Source: Bacteroidota bacterium (GTDB lineage: Bacteria > Bacteroidota > Bacteroidia > Cytophagales > Cytophagaceae). From it: a stretch of 64,000 nucleotides of DNA. The notes beneath the pieces were generated by a model. It made no database searches. It saw nothing but the letters and a program-made list of their open reading frames with translations, and was not told the origin of the DNA. Positions within the stretch are counted from its first letter, which is position 1. Every line of letters starts with the position of its first letter. The stretch is taken from assembly GCA_023428135.1 (NCBI GenBank), contig JAEYZG010000036.1, forward strand, positions 31,984 through 95,983, in the 5' to 3' direction. Shown here piece by piece: positions 24,176 to 33,875 of the stretch. The position numbers and the translations under genes are program-made.

Positions 24176-26182
24176 ATGACCAGAGAAGAAGCCAAACTAC
24201 GAATAGAAGAGCTTACAGAAAAGATCAATTACTATAATGATTTATATTATCAGCAAAGCACCTCTGCAATATCTGATTTTGAATTTGACAAATTACTTGA
24301 AGAGTTAATTAAACTTGAGGATTTACATCCCGAATTAAAAAAAGAAGATTCGCCCAGCCAAAGGGTTGGTGGTACTATTACCAAAGAATTCAAAACTGTT
24401 TATCATGTTTACCCAATGCTTTCCTTAGGCAACACCTACTCCGAGGAAGAACTTATAGAATTTGACAACCGTGTGAAGAAGACGATTGGAACAAATTTCG
24501 AATACATAGCCGAGCTAAAATTTGATGGAGTGGCCATGAGTATAACTTACGAAAATGGTATCCTCAAACAAGCCACTACCAGAGGAGACGGAATTCGTGG
24601 AGATGACGTCACTGCCAATGTAAAAACAATCAGAAGCATACCCTTAAAAATAAAAGGCAATGAAATACCTCCTCTTTTTGAAGTCAGAGGCGAAGTATTT
24701 CTACCTTTGGAATCCTTCAATAAAATCAACAAAGAGCGGGAAGATATAGGAGAAGCCCTACTTGCAAATCCCAGGAACGCAGCCTCAGGGACAATCAAAA
24801 TGCAAGACTCAACCGTTGTTGCACAAAGAAAACTGGACTGTTTCGTATATGGTTTATTAGGAGAAAATCTGGATATAAAATCTCACCACGACGCCTTAGT
24901 AAGAATTAAGGAATGGGGTTTTAATGTATCAGACTCTTATTCCCGTTGTAAAGACATTCAAGAGGTTATGAACTATATCAACAAGTGGGAAAAAGAAAGA
25001 TTTAAACTTCCGCTTGGTACAGATGGCATTGTAATAAAAGTAAATGATTATAAGCAACAAGAGATTCTTGGCTATACAGCTAAAAGTCCGCGTTGGGCAA
25101 TAGCTTATAAATATAAAGCCGATACAGCAAGTACTTTGCTTGAATCAATAGAATATCAGGTAGGAAGAACAGGGGCTGTTACTCCAGTTGCCAACCTGCT
25201 ACCTGTACAATTGGCAGGTACAAAGGTAAAGAGAGCTTCAGTGCACAATGCCAATGAAATAAAAAGACTAGATTTGCGCATTGGTGATACCGTATTTGTA
25301 GAAAAAGGCGGGGAAATTATACCTAAAATTACTGGAGTAAACCTGGGATTAAGACCTGAAAATAGTATTCCAATAGAATATATCAGCAATTGTCCTGAAT
25401 GCGGTACTCCACTTATCAGAAAAGAGGGAGAAGCAGTACATTATTGTCCGAATGAGAAAGGATGTCCTCCTCAGATCAAAGGTAAACTTGAACATTTCAT
25501 CCAAAGAAAAGCTCTGAATATAGAAGGAATTGGATCAGAGACAGTGGATCAGCTTTATGCCAAAGGTTTGGTTAAAGACCCTGCAGACTTATATGATTTG
25601 ACATTTGAAAAACTTTGCAGTCTTGAGAGATTTGGTGAAAAGTCTGCTAACAATATTCTAAAAGGCTTAGAAACATCCAAAAACGTCCCTTTCAAAAACG
25701 TATTATTTGGAATCGGGATCAGATATGTAGGAAATACAGTTGCTGAAAAACTTGCAGACCATTTCAATAATATAGATGCCATGGCAAAAGCCTCGTTTGA
25801 AGAATTGAGAGAAGTTCCGGAAATAGGAGATAAAATTGCACAAGGAGTAGTAGAGTATTTTGCACAGGAAGAGCACCGAGTTTTTATTGAAAGGCTAAAG
25901 AAAGCCGGTCTTCAGATGGAAGCTCAGAAGAAAGTAATTGAATTCGAAAGCAATATTTTTGAAGGAAAAACATTTGTTATTTCAGGAGTCTTCCAAAATT
26001 TCAGCAGGGACAGCATTAAAGAAAAAGTAGAGAAAAATGGAGGCAAGGTGGTTTCCAGTATTTCAGCCAAGTTAAATTTTTTGATTGCCGGAGAAAATAT
26101 GGGGCCTTCCAAGCTTGAAAAAGCACAAAAACTTGGAATTCAAATGATCTCCGAAGATGAATTTATAAAAATGTTAAAATAG
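24176..26182 (+). CDS. ligA: NAD-dependent DNA ligase LigA
   Basis: 668-aa replicative DNA ligase. An N-terminal Ia domain is followed by the adenylation domain with A-E-L-K-F-D-G (AMP-accepting Lys at about 115) and the OB fold. A four-Cys zinc finger (C-P-E-C-G ... Y-C-P-N-E-K-G-C), a helix-hairpin-helix region and a C-terminal BRCT domain (about 590-668, F-V-I-S-G-V-F) follow. Full length and intact. It heads a short operon with a DUF6913 gene (6-base gap) and dapA (3-base gap). Confidence 0.95.
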   Translation: MTREEAKLRIEELTEKINYYNDLYYQQSTSAISDFEFDKLLEELIKLEDLHPELKKEDSPSQRVGGTITKEFKTVYHVYPMLSLGNTYSEEELIEFDNRVKKTIGTNFEYIAELKFDGVAMSITYENGILKQATTRGDGIRGDDVTANVKTIRSIPLKIKGNEIPPLFEVRGEVFLPLESFNKINKEREDIGEALLANPRNAASGTIKMQDSTVVAQRKLDCFVYGLLGENLDIKSHHDALVRIKEWGFNVSDSYSRCKDIQEVMNYINKWEKERFKLPLGTDGIVIKVNDYKQQEILGYTAKSPRWAIAYKYKADTASTLLESIEYQVGRTGAVTPVANLLPVQLAGTKVKRASVHNANEIKRLDLRIGDTVFVEKGGEIIPKITGVNLGLRPENSIPIEYISNCPECGTPLIRKEGEAVHYCPNEKGCPPQIKGKLEHFIQRKALNIEGIGSETVDQLYAKGLVKDPADLYDLTFEKLCSLERFGEKSANNILKGLETSKNVPFKNVLFGIGIRYVGNTVAEKLADHFNNIDAMAKASFEELREVPEIGDKIAQGVVEYFAQEEHRVFIERLKKAGLQMEAQKKVIEFESNIFEGKTFVISGVFQNFSRDSIKEKVEKNGGKVVSSISAKLNFLIAGENMGPSKLEKAQKLGIQMISEDEFIKMLK

Positions 26183-26188
26183 TTAAAG

Positions 26189-26707
26189 ATGATTAAAAAG
26201 CTTTTTTTAAGAGTTCGAACTTATTACAACAGAAAAAATAATAAAGCCAAAAGGGTAAGCCTGAGTTATGAAGAATCTTCAACAGTAGGTATTCTTATCA
26301 GCAATGAAAACCCAAAAGGAAATGAAATGATCTCTCAGTTTGTGAAAAGTCTGATTAAAGAAGAGAAAAAAGTAGTAATCATTTGTAATTCAATGACCAA
26401 TAATTGTGCTTTTGATTTCCCCTTTACAAGAATTTCATTTAGCGATATAAAATGGAATGGTACTTATCGGGACGAGAAAATAAATAATTTTATAAAAACC
26501 GAATTCGACTATTTATATTCTATTAATATTTCACCATTTTTGCCTTTCGAAAATATTTTATCTGCAAGCAAAGCGAAATGCCGGTTTGGAATCTTCTCAG
26601 AAAACAATAAAAATATTCTAGAAGTAATGGCCGAATTAAAAAAAGGAGAAGGCATTGAAGCATTGATCAGATTAATGGAAATTTGTACAAAAAAATTCAG
26701 GAGTTAA
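26189..26707 (+). CDS. DUF6913-type conserved protein between ligA and dapA
   Basis: 172-aa soluble protein with a very basic N-terminus (M-I-K-K-L-F-L-R-V-R-T-Y-Y-N-R-K-N) and a body of alternating strands and helices (V-G-I-L-I-S-N-E-N, V-V-I-I-C-N-S). Proteins of this sort are conserved in Bacteroidota next to ligA or dapA, and I recall them as DUF6913; biochemical function is unknown. Tight spacing on both sides puts it in the ligA-dapA operon. Confidence 0.7.
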   Translation: MIKKLFLRVRTYYNRKNNKAKRVSLSYEESSTVGILISNENPKGNEMISQFVKSLIKEEKKVVIICNSMTNNCAFDFPFTRISFSDIKWNGTYRDEKINNFIKTEFDYLYSINISPFLPFENILSASKAKCRFGIFSENNKNILEVMAELKKGEGIEALIRLMEICTKKFRS

Positions 26708-26710
26708 AAA

Positions 26711-27586
26711 ATGAGTATTTTTTCGGGGACCGGAGTAGCACTTGTAACGCCGTTTAGTGATGACGATAGTATTGATTTCAACGGATTAAAAAAACTACTG
26801 GATCACGTAATTCAGAATGGAGGAGACTATTTAGTAGTAAATGGTACCACAGGTGAATCTCCTACCACCAGTCAGGAAGAAAAAAAACAAATCTTAGATT
26901 TTGTACTCAAAGAAAATGAAGGCAGGCTACCTGTTGTCTTCGGTATCGGAGGTAACAATACAAAAGAGGTCCTTGAGCGTATAAAGAATACGAATTTTGA
27001 GGGTATCAGCGCAATACTGTCAGTTTGTCCCTATTACAATAAACCTTCTCAGGAAGGAATATATCAGCATTATAAGACAATTGCAGAAGCCTCCCCTGTG
27101 CCAGTAATATTGTACAATGTTCCAGGCAGAACGGGGATCAATATGACTGCGGAAACCACCGTCAGACTTTCCAATGTTAAAAATGTAATTGGAATTAAAG
27201 AGGCTAACAGCGATTTGAAACAAGCTGAAGAAATAGCTAATAAAAGCCTTAAAGGCTTCCTTCTTATCAGTGGAGATGATATGACAACAGCAAGTTTTGG
27301 AGCAATCGGAGGTGTTGGTGTTATTTCAGTACTGGCAAACGCATATCCGGCCCATTTCAAAAAATCAATTCAGTATACTACTGAAGGAAAACATACTGAA
27401 GCAGAAGCAGTGATTGCTAAGCTTGGAAAAATTAATCCTCTGATGTATGAAGAAGGAAATCCGGTAGGAATTAAAGAAGTGCTAGAAAGTAAGGGTATTT
27501 GTAAAAATAATGTAAGACTACCATTGGTGAAAGCTTCTCAAAATCTCAGAGAACGCATCTTACAAGCAATAAACGAAGTAAACTAA
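26711..27586 (+). CDS. dapA: 4-hydroxy-tetrahydrodipicolinate synthase
   Basis: 291-aa class I aldolase-fold enzyme condensing pyruvate with aspartate semialdehyde at the start of the lysine/meso-diaminopimelate branch. The N-G-T-T-G-E-S block, Tyr135 in L-Y-N-V-P-G-R-T-G and the Schiff-base Lys163 in G-I-K-E-A-N are present. The product feeds peptidoglycan synthesis. Last gene of the ligA operon, followed at once by a strong terminator. Confidence 0.95.
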   Translation: MSIFSGTGVALVTPFSDDDSIDFNGLKKLLDHVIQNGGDYLVVNGTTGESPTTSQEEKKQILDFVLKENEGRLPVVFGIGGNNTKEVLERIKNTNFEGISAILSVCPYYNKPSQEGIYQHYKTIAEASPVPVILYNVPGRTGINMTAETTVRLSNVKNVIGIKEANSDLKQAEEIANKSLKGFLLISGDDMTTASFGAIGGVGVISVLANAYPAHFKKSIQYTTEGKHTEAEAVIAKLGKINPLMYEEGNPVGIKEVLESKGICKNNVRLPLVKASQNLRERILQAINEVN

Positions 27587-27619
27587 AAAAAAGAGGCTGA
27601 AAATCAGCCTCTTTTTTTT
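27585..27619. terminator. Strong bidirectional terminator after dapA
   Basis: GAGGCTGA (27593-27600) pairs with TCAGCCTC (27604-27611) around a 3-base loop, flanked by 8 As and 8 Ts. It begins at the dapA stop codon and also serves the convergent small gene. Confidence 0.85.
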
Positions 27620-27620
27620 G

Positions 27621-27803
27621 TTATTGTTCTTCGTTATTCTTTTTATCCTGAACTTCAACTCTAATCTCCTGAGCTAAATTTTTAAGATCCTGCATACCTT
27701 TCCTTACACGGGTTCCTGCTGCTGCATTTTCTTTTTCATAAAATTTTGCAAAATCACCTTCCAGCGACATTACAAGATTTTTCAGTTGTTCGAATCTGTT
27801 CAT
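27621..27803 (-). CDS. Histone H1-like small protein (Bacteroidota Hc1-type)
   Basis: 60-aa helical protein. The middle A-A-A-G-T-R-V-R-K-G-M-Q-D-L-K-N-L closely follows the N-A-A-G-T-R-A-R-K-x-x-x-x-L-x-x-L block of the small histone H1/Hc1-like proteins common in this phylum, which are thought to bind or compact DNA. The C-terminal tail is hydrophilic but not the Lys/Ala-rich repeat tail of longer members. Function by family resemblance only. Confidence 0.7.
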   Translation of the reverse strand: MNRFEQLKNLVMSLEGDFAKFYEKENAAAGTRVRKGMQDLKNLAQEIRVEVQDKKNNEEQ

Positions 27804-27869
27804 TATTATAAAAATTTAGGTTATTAAAACGTTCTAAATTAAGAAATTAAAAAATACTACTCAAAAGAA

Positions 27870-27908
27870 AAGTAAGATTTTCTTTCTTTAAAGAAGAAAA
27901 CCTTACTT
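27870..27908 (-). terminator. Terminator after the SPT-family gene
   Basis: Long hairpin: AAGTAAG (27870-27876) with CTTACTT (27902-27908), one mismatch, then seven further pairs TTTTCTT/AAGAAAA. The minus-strand side runs into T-rich sequence. It is 14 bases past the stop of the gene at 27923. Confidence 0.6.
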
Positions 27909-27922
27909 CTAATATGCTTTGA

Positions 27923-29167
27923 TTAAATCGAAATATTTGAAAGCGATTGTGTATAAAGCTTATTCTGAAGTTTATATGAAACTTCCTGGAAAGCTTTGAT
28001 TGTCTGCTTAACATCCTCAAGAGAATGCATTGCAGTAGGGATAATTCTAAGTTCGAGAATCCCTTTCGGCACTACCGGATATATAACTATAGAACAGAAA
28101 ATACCGTAGTTTTCTCTTAAATCTATAATCAGCTGAGCAGCTTCGCTTTCATCGCCTTTCAGATAAACAGGAGTTACAGGAGATTCTGTTTTACCAATAT
28201 CAAATCCAGCATCTTTCAAACCTTGCTGTAAATTACGAACAACGTTCCAAAGGTTTTCTCTTAATTGAGGTTGAGATCTTAGTAATTCCAGTCTTTTCAT
28301 TCCCCCCACTACCAAAGCCATAGGCAATGTTTTGGCAAAAATCTGAGATCTGGTGTTATATCTTAAAAAACCTATTACTTGTTCAGTACTGGAAACAAAT
28401 GCACCGATACTCGCCATTGATTTGGCAAAAGTTGAGAAGTAAATATCAATACCATCCTGAACTCCAAGATGCTCTCCTGATCCTGCACCAGTAGGCCCCA
28501 TTGTTCCGAAGCCGTGTGCATCGTCAACAAATAACCTGAACTGATATTGTTTTTTCAGCTCTACTATTTCTTTTAATTTACCAAGGTCGCCTGCCATACC
28601 GAACACACCTTCAGTAATCACAAGTATTCCGCCTTTAGTTTCCTGAACTATTTTAGTAGCTCTTTCAAGTTGTTTTTTAAGATTTTCAATATCGTTGTGA
28701 GGGAATACAAATCTTTTTCCTTGATGCAGTCTTACACCGTCAACAATACATGCGTGAGATTCACTATCATAAATTACTACATCATGACGGGAAAGTACTG
28801 CATCTATAACGGACACCATTCCTTGATATCCGAAGTTAAGAAGCATGGTATCCTCTTTTTTCACAAAATCAGATAGCTGAGCTTCAAACTCTTCAATAAG
28901 GTTTGAATTTCCAGACATCATTCTTGCGCCCATTGGAAAAGCCAAACCATATTTTGCAGCTCCTTCGGCATCGGCTTTACGAACTTCGGGGTGATTTGCA
29001 AGTCCAATGTAATTATTTAAGCTCCAGGTTAAAACTTCTTTTCCTCTGAACTTCATTCTGGGGGCAATTTCGCCTTCTAGTTTTGGGAATGCAAAATATC
29101 CATGTGCGACCGAAGAGTGTTTTCCTAACGGTCCTTTGTCATTTGTTAATTTATCAAATAAATCCAA
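27923..29167 (-). CDS. Alpha-oxoamine synthase: serine palmitoyltransferase or cysteate acyltransferase
   Basis: 414-aa PLP enzyme of the alpha-oxoamine synthase family. W-S-L-N-N-Y-I-G-L, S-H-A-C-I-V-D-G, the V-D-D-A-H-G-F-G-T-M-G block and the PLP Lys in S-T-F-A-K-S-M-A-S-I-G identify it. It best resembles the Bacteroidota serine palmitoyltransferase-like group, which condenses an acyl thioester with serine to start sphingolipid synthesis. The same group contains cysteate acyltransferases that start sulfonolipid (capnine) synthesis in gliding Cytophaga-type bacteria; sequence alone does not separate these here. KBL or BioF function is less likely. Monocistronic, with a terminator downstream. 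Confidence 0.8.
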   Translation of the reverse strand: MDLFDKLTNDKGPLGKHSSVAHGYFAFPKLEGEIAPRMKFRGKEVLTWSLNNYIGLANHPEVRKADAEGAAKYGLAFPMGARMMSGNSNLIEEFEAQLSDFVKKEDTMLLNFGYQGMVSVIDAVLSRHDVVIYDSESHACIVDGVRLHQGKRFVFPHNDIENLKKQLERATKIVQETKGGILVITEGVFGMAGDLGKLKEIVELKKQYQFRLFVDDAHGFGTMGPTGAGSGEHLGVQDGIDIYFSTFAKSMASIGAFVSSTEQVIGFLRYNTRSQIFAKTLPMALVVGGMKRLELLRSQPQLRENLWNVVRNLQQGLKDAGFDIGKTESPVTPVYLKGDESEAAQLIIDLRENYGIFCSIVIYPVVPKGILELRIIPTAMHSLEDVKQTIKAFQEVSYKLQNKLYTQSLSNISI

Positions 29168-29361
29168 GGTAGTAAATTTTTATTATAGTCAAATCAAAAC
29201 CTTATTCTGATCATATTCCAGATCCAAAAATCGTACAAATGTAAGCATTAAAATCAGATCCTGAATATGGTTTTCGATAAAATACCTCCTATATTCTTAA
29301 AAAAAGAATAAAATTAATGAATTTAATTATTTATTATTGACGCATATAAAGGATCATAAAA

Positions 29362-30858
29362 ATGCAAAAAATCAAAAAGGTATTGATCGCTAACAGAGGC
29401 GAAATTGCTTTGAGAATCATGAGATCACTAAAAGAAATGGACATTAAAACTGTTGCTGTTTTTAGTGAAGCTGACCGCCTTTCTCCTCATGTTCAATACG
29501 CTGATGAAGCAGTTTGCATTGGTCCTGCTCCCTCTTCCGCTTCCTATTTAAATAGTTCGAGAATAATTGAGACAGCTCTTAAGCTCCATGCTGATGCTAT
29601 ACATCCGGGATATGGCTTTCTAAGTGAAAATGAAAGCTTTGCACGTCAGGTAGAAGAATCAGGCTTGATATTTATAGGGCCATCTGCCAATTCTATAAAA
29701 ATAATGGGAAGTAAATTGGCAGCAAAAGATGCCGCATCTGCCTATAATATTCCAATGGTACCAGGAATAAACAAGCCGGTAACCGATATCAATGAAGCGC
29801 TCAGAGTAACATCTGAAATTGGTTATCCGGTCCTCATTAAAGCAAGTGCAGGAGGTGGAGGAAAAGGAATGCGTATTGTGGAAAAGCCAGATGAATTTGC
29901 TGAACAACTGGAAAGGGCTTCAAGCGAAGCTAAATCTGCATTCGGAGACGGGTCTGTTTTTATCGAAAAATATATTGCATCTCCTAAGCACATAGAGGTG
30001 CAGATACTTGGAGATCAGCATGGTAATGTAATTCATCTTTTTGAAAGGGAATGCTCCATTCAAAGACGTTATCAGAAAGTTGTTGAAGAAGCCCCCTCTC
30101 CTGTATTAAACCATGAAAAAAGGATGGCAATAGGAGAAGCTGCAGTTAATGTAGCTAAATCCTGTAATTACTATGGGGCAGGCACTGTTGAATTCATTGT
30201 AGATGAGCACCTTAACTTTTACTTCCTTGAAATGAATACCAGACTCCAGGTTGAACATCCTGTAACTGAAATGATAACAGGAATAGACCTGGTTAAGGAA
30301 CAAATTAATATTGCAGAGGGGAACACTTTATCATTCAAACAAGAAGACATCTCTATAAGAGGTCATGCAATTGAACTAAGGGTTTATGCTGAAGATCCTG
30401 CAAATAACTTTCTTCCGGATATCGGAAAACTCATAACATACAGAAGACCCCAGGGGCCGGGAATAAGGGTTGATGACGGCTTCGAAGAATCAATGGAAAT
30501 ACCAGTGTTCTATGATCCCATGATTGCAAAACTGATTACTTATGGCAGTACCAGGACTGAAGCCATTCAAAGAATGAAAAGGGCAATATCCGAATTCAAA
30601 ATTTCGGGAATCATGACTACTCTGCCTTTTGGTACCTATGTTATGGATCATGAAGAGTTTATTTCAGGAAGATTTGATACCCATTTTGTAAAAAAACATT
30701 TTTCTCCTGAAAATTTAAAAATCATTTTAGATAAAGAGACTGAAGAGATTGCAATGGCATTTGCGGGAAAATTTTTTACTGAGAAAAATAGTAACCAGTC
30801 CATAACGGAAATTCAAAACAGAGTCGGAAACTCAGTCTGGAAAAGAAGATACAATTAA
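29362..30858 (+). CDS. accC: Biotin carboxylase subunit of an acyl-CoA (acetyl/propionyl) carboxylase
   Basis: 498-aa ATP-grasp biotin carboxylase that carboxylates biotin on a partner carrier protein. It starts I-A-N-R-G-E-I-A-L-R-I-M-R, has the glycine-rich A-G-G-G-G-K-G-M-R loop, and the E-M-N-T-R-L-Q-V-E-H-P-V-T-E catalytic block. It is about 50 residues longer than the usual AccC, a length seen with stand-alone subunits of acyl-CoA carboxylases, so the substrate could be acetyl- or propionyl-CoA. No biotin carrier or carboxyltransferase gene adjoins. Followed 6 bases later by a DUF1015 gene. Confidence 0.85.
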   Translation: MQKIKKVLIANRGEIALRIMRSLKEMDIKTVAVFSEADRLSPHVQYADEAVCIGPAPSSASYLNSSRIIETALKLHADAIHPGYGFLSENESFARQVEESGLIFIGPSANSIKIMGSKLAAKDAASAYNIPMVPGINKPVTDINEALRVTSEIGYPVLIKASAGGGGKGMRIVEKPDEFAEQLERASSEAKSAFGDGSVFIEKYIASPKHIEVQILGDQHGNVIHLFERECSIQRRYQKVVEEAPSPVLNHEKRMAIGEAAVNVAKSCNYYGAGTVEFIVDEHLNFYFLEMNTRLQVEHPVTEMITGIDLVKEQINIAEGNTLSFKQEDISIRGHAIELRVYAEDPANNFLPDIGKLITYRRPQGPGIRVDDGFEESMEIPVFYDPMIAKLITYGSTRTEAIQRMKRAISEFKISGIMTTLPFGTYVMDHEEFISGRFDTHFVKKHFSPENLKIILDKETEEIAMAFAGKFFTEKNSNQSITEIQNRVGNSVWKRRYN

Positions 30859-30864
30859 TTTTTT

Positions 30865-32085
30865 ATGGCCCAAGTTTTTCCGTTGGAAGTCTATATGTAT
30901 AGTGATTTACAGTCACTCCCTAAACTTTCTTTTCCGTTAATGCCAAAGGAAGAGTTCAGTAATGATTTGGAATCTCTATATAAAATACCATTCCATAGTA
31001 TTTTACTCACCTATCCGAAAACTTCAGAAGAAAAAGATTCGCCTTTTGAGGAATGGAAGAAAAAGGGAGTATTGAAAAAAGAAGCAGCAGCAATCTTTAA
31101 ATACACACAGGAATACAAACATCCGGTAAGTGGAAAGCTCTATAAGCGAATTGGTATTATGGCTGGGTTAAAAGTTGATGACTGGGGACCAGAAAGTGTA
31201 TTACCTCATGAAGGGATTAATTCAGAAGTAGTTGAACAGGGAATACAATTTCTTGAAAAATACCAGGTTAATTCTTCTCCTATTCATTTGCTTTACTCTG
31301 ATCCGGAGCAAAGGCTTCGAAACTACTTGGAAAAGCCAACTGAATTAATTTCAATTTTTACTGATAGTTTTGGTACCATTCATAAACTTGAAAAATTTAA
31401 AGACAGAACTTATAAGGATATTTCCCAACTGTTTAAAAATTATCCATTATTCCTGGCAGACGGGCATCACAGGTATCAGACTATGATCCTCTTTAATAGG
31501 AAATATGGCAAAAATGCTCTTATACCGGCTTATATAAGCTTAATGGAGAATGAACCTGCCAGAATATTACCCTTTCACAGGATAGTAAAATTAAGTGAAT
31601 TTAAGGAAGAAAAATTACTCCATATTTTGAAGATTTTTTTCCATTTGCAACCATTTTCTTCAGAAAACGTAGAGGCATTCACCATAAAGGGAGATGGAAG
31701 CGAATGGGGATTAGTCCTGAAGTCTCAATCATTTATTCTTAAACCCATTAATGAAAAAGTTAAACATTTTATTAATAATAAAGCTTATAATGAGGCCGGA
31801 CAAAAAATGGCATTAATTGATTATTTAGTATTAAAATACTTAGAAAATTTCAAAAAAGAACAGCCTAAAAACTGGTTTAATCTAAAATTTTCTTATAACT
31901 TTACTAAATTAACGCAAAAAGTGCAGTCAGGAGAGGCGGATTTTGGATTAATATTAAAAGGGGTAAGTATGAAAACTCTTGGAAAAACAGTTTTGAGTAA
32001 TTCAATATTGCCAGAGAAATCGACATTCTTTTACCCTAAAATGCTTGCAGGTTTGGTCTTTTATGACCTTACGGATCAAAATTGA
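30865..32085 (+). CDS. DUF1015 family protein
   Basis: 406-aa soluble protein with the DUF1015 hallmark L-A-D-G-H-H-R-Y-Q-T in the middle (about residue 205) and an F-P-L-x-x-Y opening. Members occur widely in bacteria, often next to serine or central-metabolism genes, but no biochemical activity is established. The D-G-H-H-R motif suggests a metal or phosphoryl-binding site. Six bases after accC, so cotranscribed with it. Confidence 0.8.
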   Translation: MAQVFPLEVYMYSDLQSLPKLSFPLMPKEEFSNDLESLYKIPFHSILLTYPKTSEEKDSPFEEWKKKGVLKKEAAAIFKYTQEYKHPVSGKLYKRIGIMAGLKVDDWGPESVLPHEGINSEVVEQGIQFLEKYQVNSSPIHLLYSDPEQRLRNYLEKPTELISIFTDSFGTIHKLEKFKDRTYKDISQLFKNYPLFLADGHHRYQTMILFNRKYGKNALIPAYISLMENEPARILPFHRIVKLSEFKEEKLLHILKIFFHLQPFSSENVEAFTIKGDGSEWGLVLKSQSFILKPINEKVKHFINNKAYNEAGQKMALIDYLVLKYLENFKKEQPKNWFNLKFSYNFTKLTQKVQSGEADFGLILKGVSMKTLGKTVLSNSILPEKSTFFYPKMLAGLVFYDLTDQN

Positions 32086-32121
32086 AAACACTTACAAATC
32101 TTTACGATACAATCAGGTCAT

Positions 32122-33288
32122 ATGAAAAACTATATTATTCTCAAATCATTGCTGTTACTGATGACATTGGTTTCCATCACAGGAAATGCCTCTGCAGAAA
32201 TTGCGGCTGACACCTCTTTCTTTGAAAAGGGAAATGTAAAATATAAAAAAGGTGACTTTCTTGGCGCTATTGAAGAGTTTGATAAAGTATTGGCCAAAGA
32301 CCCTAAAAATGTAGAAGCGTATTTCAACAGAGGAATATGCAGAACAGAAATTGGAGATAATGAATCAGCAATAGAAGACTTTAACAATGTACTGGAACTT
32401 AACCATAACCATTTTAAAGCATTCATTAAAAGAGGCATTGCCAAAGAGCAGACTGGTGACCAAAAAGGAGCAATAGATGATTTTTCAAAAGCATTGGTTC
32501 ACTCTCCAAAGGACCCTGAAGCATTGGCTCACAGAGCTAATATAAGATATCTTTTGAGCGACTATGCCGGATCTATAAAAGATTATACAACCCTGATAGA
32601 ACTTGCTCAGCCAAACAACTTTGAAGCGCTTTACAAAAGAGGTCTTGCTCGCAATGAATATGGAAGATTTAAAGAAGCAATCGCTGATTTTACAAGAGTG
32701 ATAGAACTGTATCCTAAATACAACTATGCATATTTCTACAGAGGTTTTGCAAAAAACCATATTGATGATTTCAAAGGTGCTATTGAAGATTATACAAAGG
32801 TAATTGAGCTTGACCCAAATGATAAATTTTCTTATTACAACAGAGGTTACTCCAGACTTCAAATGATGGATTTTGATGGTGCTGATAAAGATTATCAAAA
32901 AGCAACTCAAATTGACCCTAAATTTGAAGAAGCTTATTATCAATGGGCAGAAGTATTTGCAACAAAGGGAGATACAAAAGCTGCAATAGAAAAATTCAAT
33001 AAAGCTGTAGAACTGTTCCCTAGCCATAAAGACGCATATTTCAACAGAGGAGCATATCTTACTGAAATTGACCAAAGCAAAGAAGCTATAGTAGATTTAA
33101 ATAAAGCAATCGAGTTAAATCCAAAAGATAAAGAAGCTTATTATTTCAGAGGAGTTGCTTATGCTCAATTGAATAAAAACTCTGAAGCCTGCCTTGACCT
33201 GAAACAAGCAGAACAATTTGGAGATGTAAGAGCATCAGAAATGATTAAAAGTGTCTGTGGCAGAAACACGCCTAACTTGATCAAATAG
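32122..33288 (+). CDS. Secreted TPR-repeat protein
   Basis: 388-aa protein with an N-terminal signal peptide (hydrophobic L-L-L-L-M-T-L-V-S, cleavage near N-A-S-A-E). About ten tetratricopeptide repeats follow, each ending in blocks such as A-I-E-D-F-x-x-V-L-E-L-N-P and A-Y-F-N-R-G. It is an envelope scaffold for protein-protein contacts; the partner is unknown. Spacing to the previous gene is 36 bases and to the maf gene 17, so it may be part of the same transcript. Confidence 0.85.
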   Translation: MKNYIILKSLLLLMTLVSITGNASAEIAADTSFFEKGNVKYKKGDFLGAIEEFDKVLAKDPKNVEAYFNRGICRTEIGDNESAIEDFNNVLELNHNHFKAFIKRGIAKEQTGDQKGAIDDFSKALVHSPKDPEALAHRANIRYLLSDYAGSIKDYTTLIELAQPNNFEALYKRGLARNEYGRFKEAIADFTRVIELYPKYNYAYFYRGFAKNHIDDFKGAIEDYTKVIELDPNDKFSYYNRGYSRLQMMDFDGADKDYQKATQIDPKFEEAYYQWAEVFATKGDTKAAIEKFNKAVELFPSHKDAYFNRGAYLTEIDQSKEAIVDLNKAIELNPKDKEAYYFRGVAYAQLNKNSEACLDLKQAEQFGDVRASEMIKSVCGRNTPNLIK

Positions 33289-33305
33289 TAAAATATTAGT
33301 AAGAT

Positions 33306-33875
33306 TTGAATAAGAATTTAAATATAATCCTTGCTTCCAACTCGCCCAGAAGGCAACAAATACTAAAGGAAGCAGGGATTATTTTTTTGGTAAAAAGTAA
33401 AAATATTCCAGAAGATTACCCTACTGATCTACCCAAAAGAAGTATCTCTGAATATCTTGCCGAAAAAAAAGCAGAATCATTTTGTGAAGAATCACAAAGC
33501 AGTCTGATAATAGCAGCTGATACCACAGTTTTAGTTGAAGGAAAGATACTTGAAAAGCCCGTTGATTCTCTCGACGCAAGCAGGATGCTTAAGGAATTGT
33601 CAGGAAAATATCATGAAGTAATTACCGGTGTCTGTCTTTTATATAAAGGCAAGAAAATATCTTTTTCCGATACTACTAAGGTCTATTTCAAAGATCTTTC
33701 AGATGCTGAAATTGAACATTATATAGAAACATGTAAACCATTTGACAAAGCCGGGAGCTATGGTATCCAGGAATGGATAGGGCTTATTGGAATTACAGGA
33801 ATCGAAGGCTCTTATTTTAATGTAATGGGACTTCCGATTCACAGAGTTTATGAAAGCCTTAAAGAATTTAAGTGA
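33306..33875 (+). CDS. maf: Maf-family nucleoside triphosphate pyrophosphatase
   Basis: 189-aa Maf/YhdE protein. It opens I-I-L-A-S-N-S-P-R-R-Q-Q-I-L and has the A-A-D-T-T-V catalytic block, I-L-E-K-P, S-G-K-x-H-E-V-I-T-G-V and D-K-A-G-S-Y-G-I-Q. The family hydrolyses non-canonical or pyrimidine nucleoside triphosphates and has been linked to septum control. The only sensible start is TTG at 33306, placing N-I-I-L-A-S at the normal distance. Its last 8 bases overlap the convergent gpsA. Confidence 0.9.
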   Translation: MNKNLNIILASNSPRRQQILKEAGIIFLVKSKNIPEDYPTDLPKRSISEYLAEKKAESFCEESQSSLIIAADTTVLVEGKILEKPVDSLDASRMLKELSGKYHEVITGVCLLYKGKKISFSDTTKVYFKDLSDAEIEHYIETCKPFDKAGSYGIQEWIGLIGITGIEGSYFNVMGLPIHRVYESLKEFK

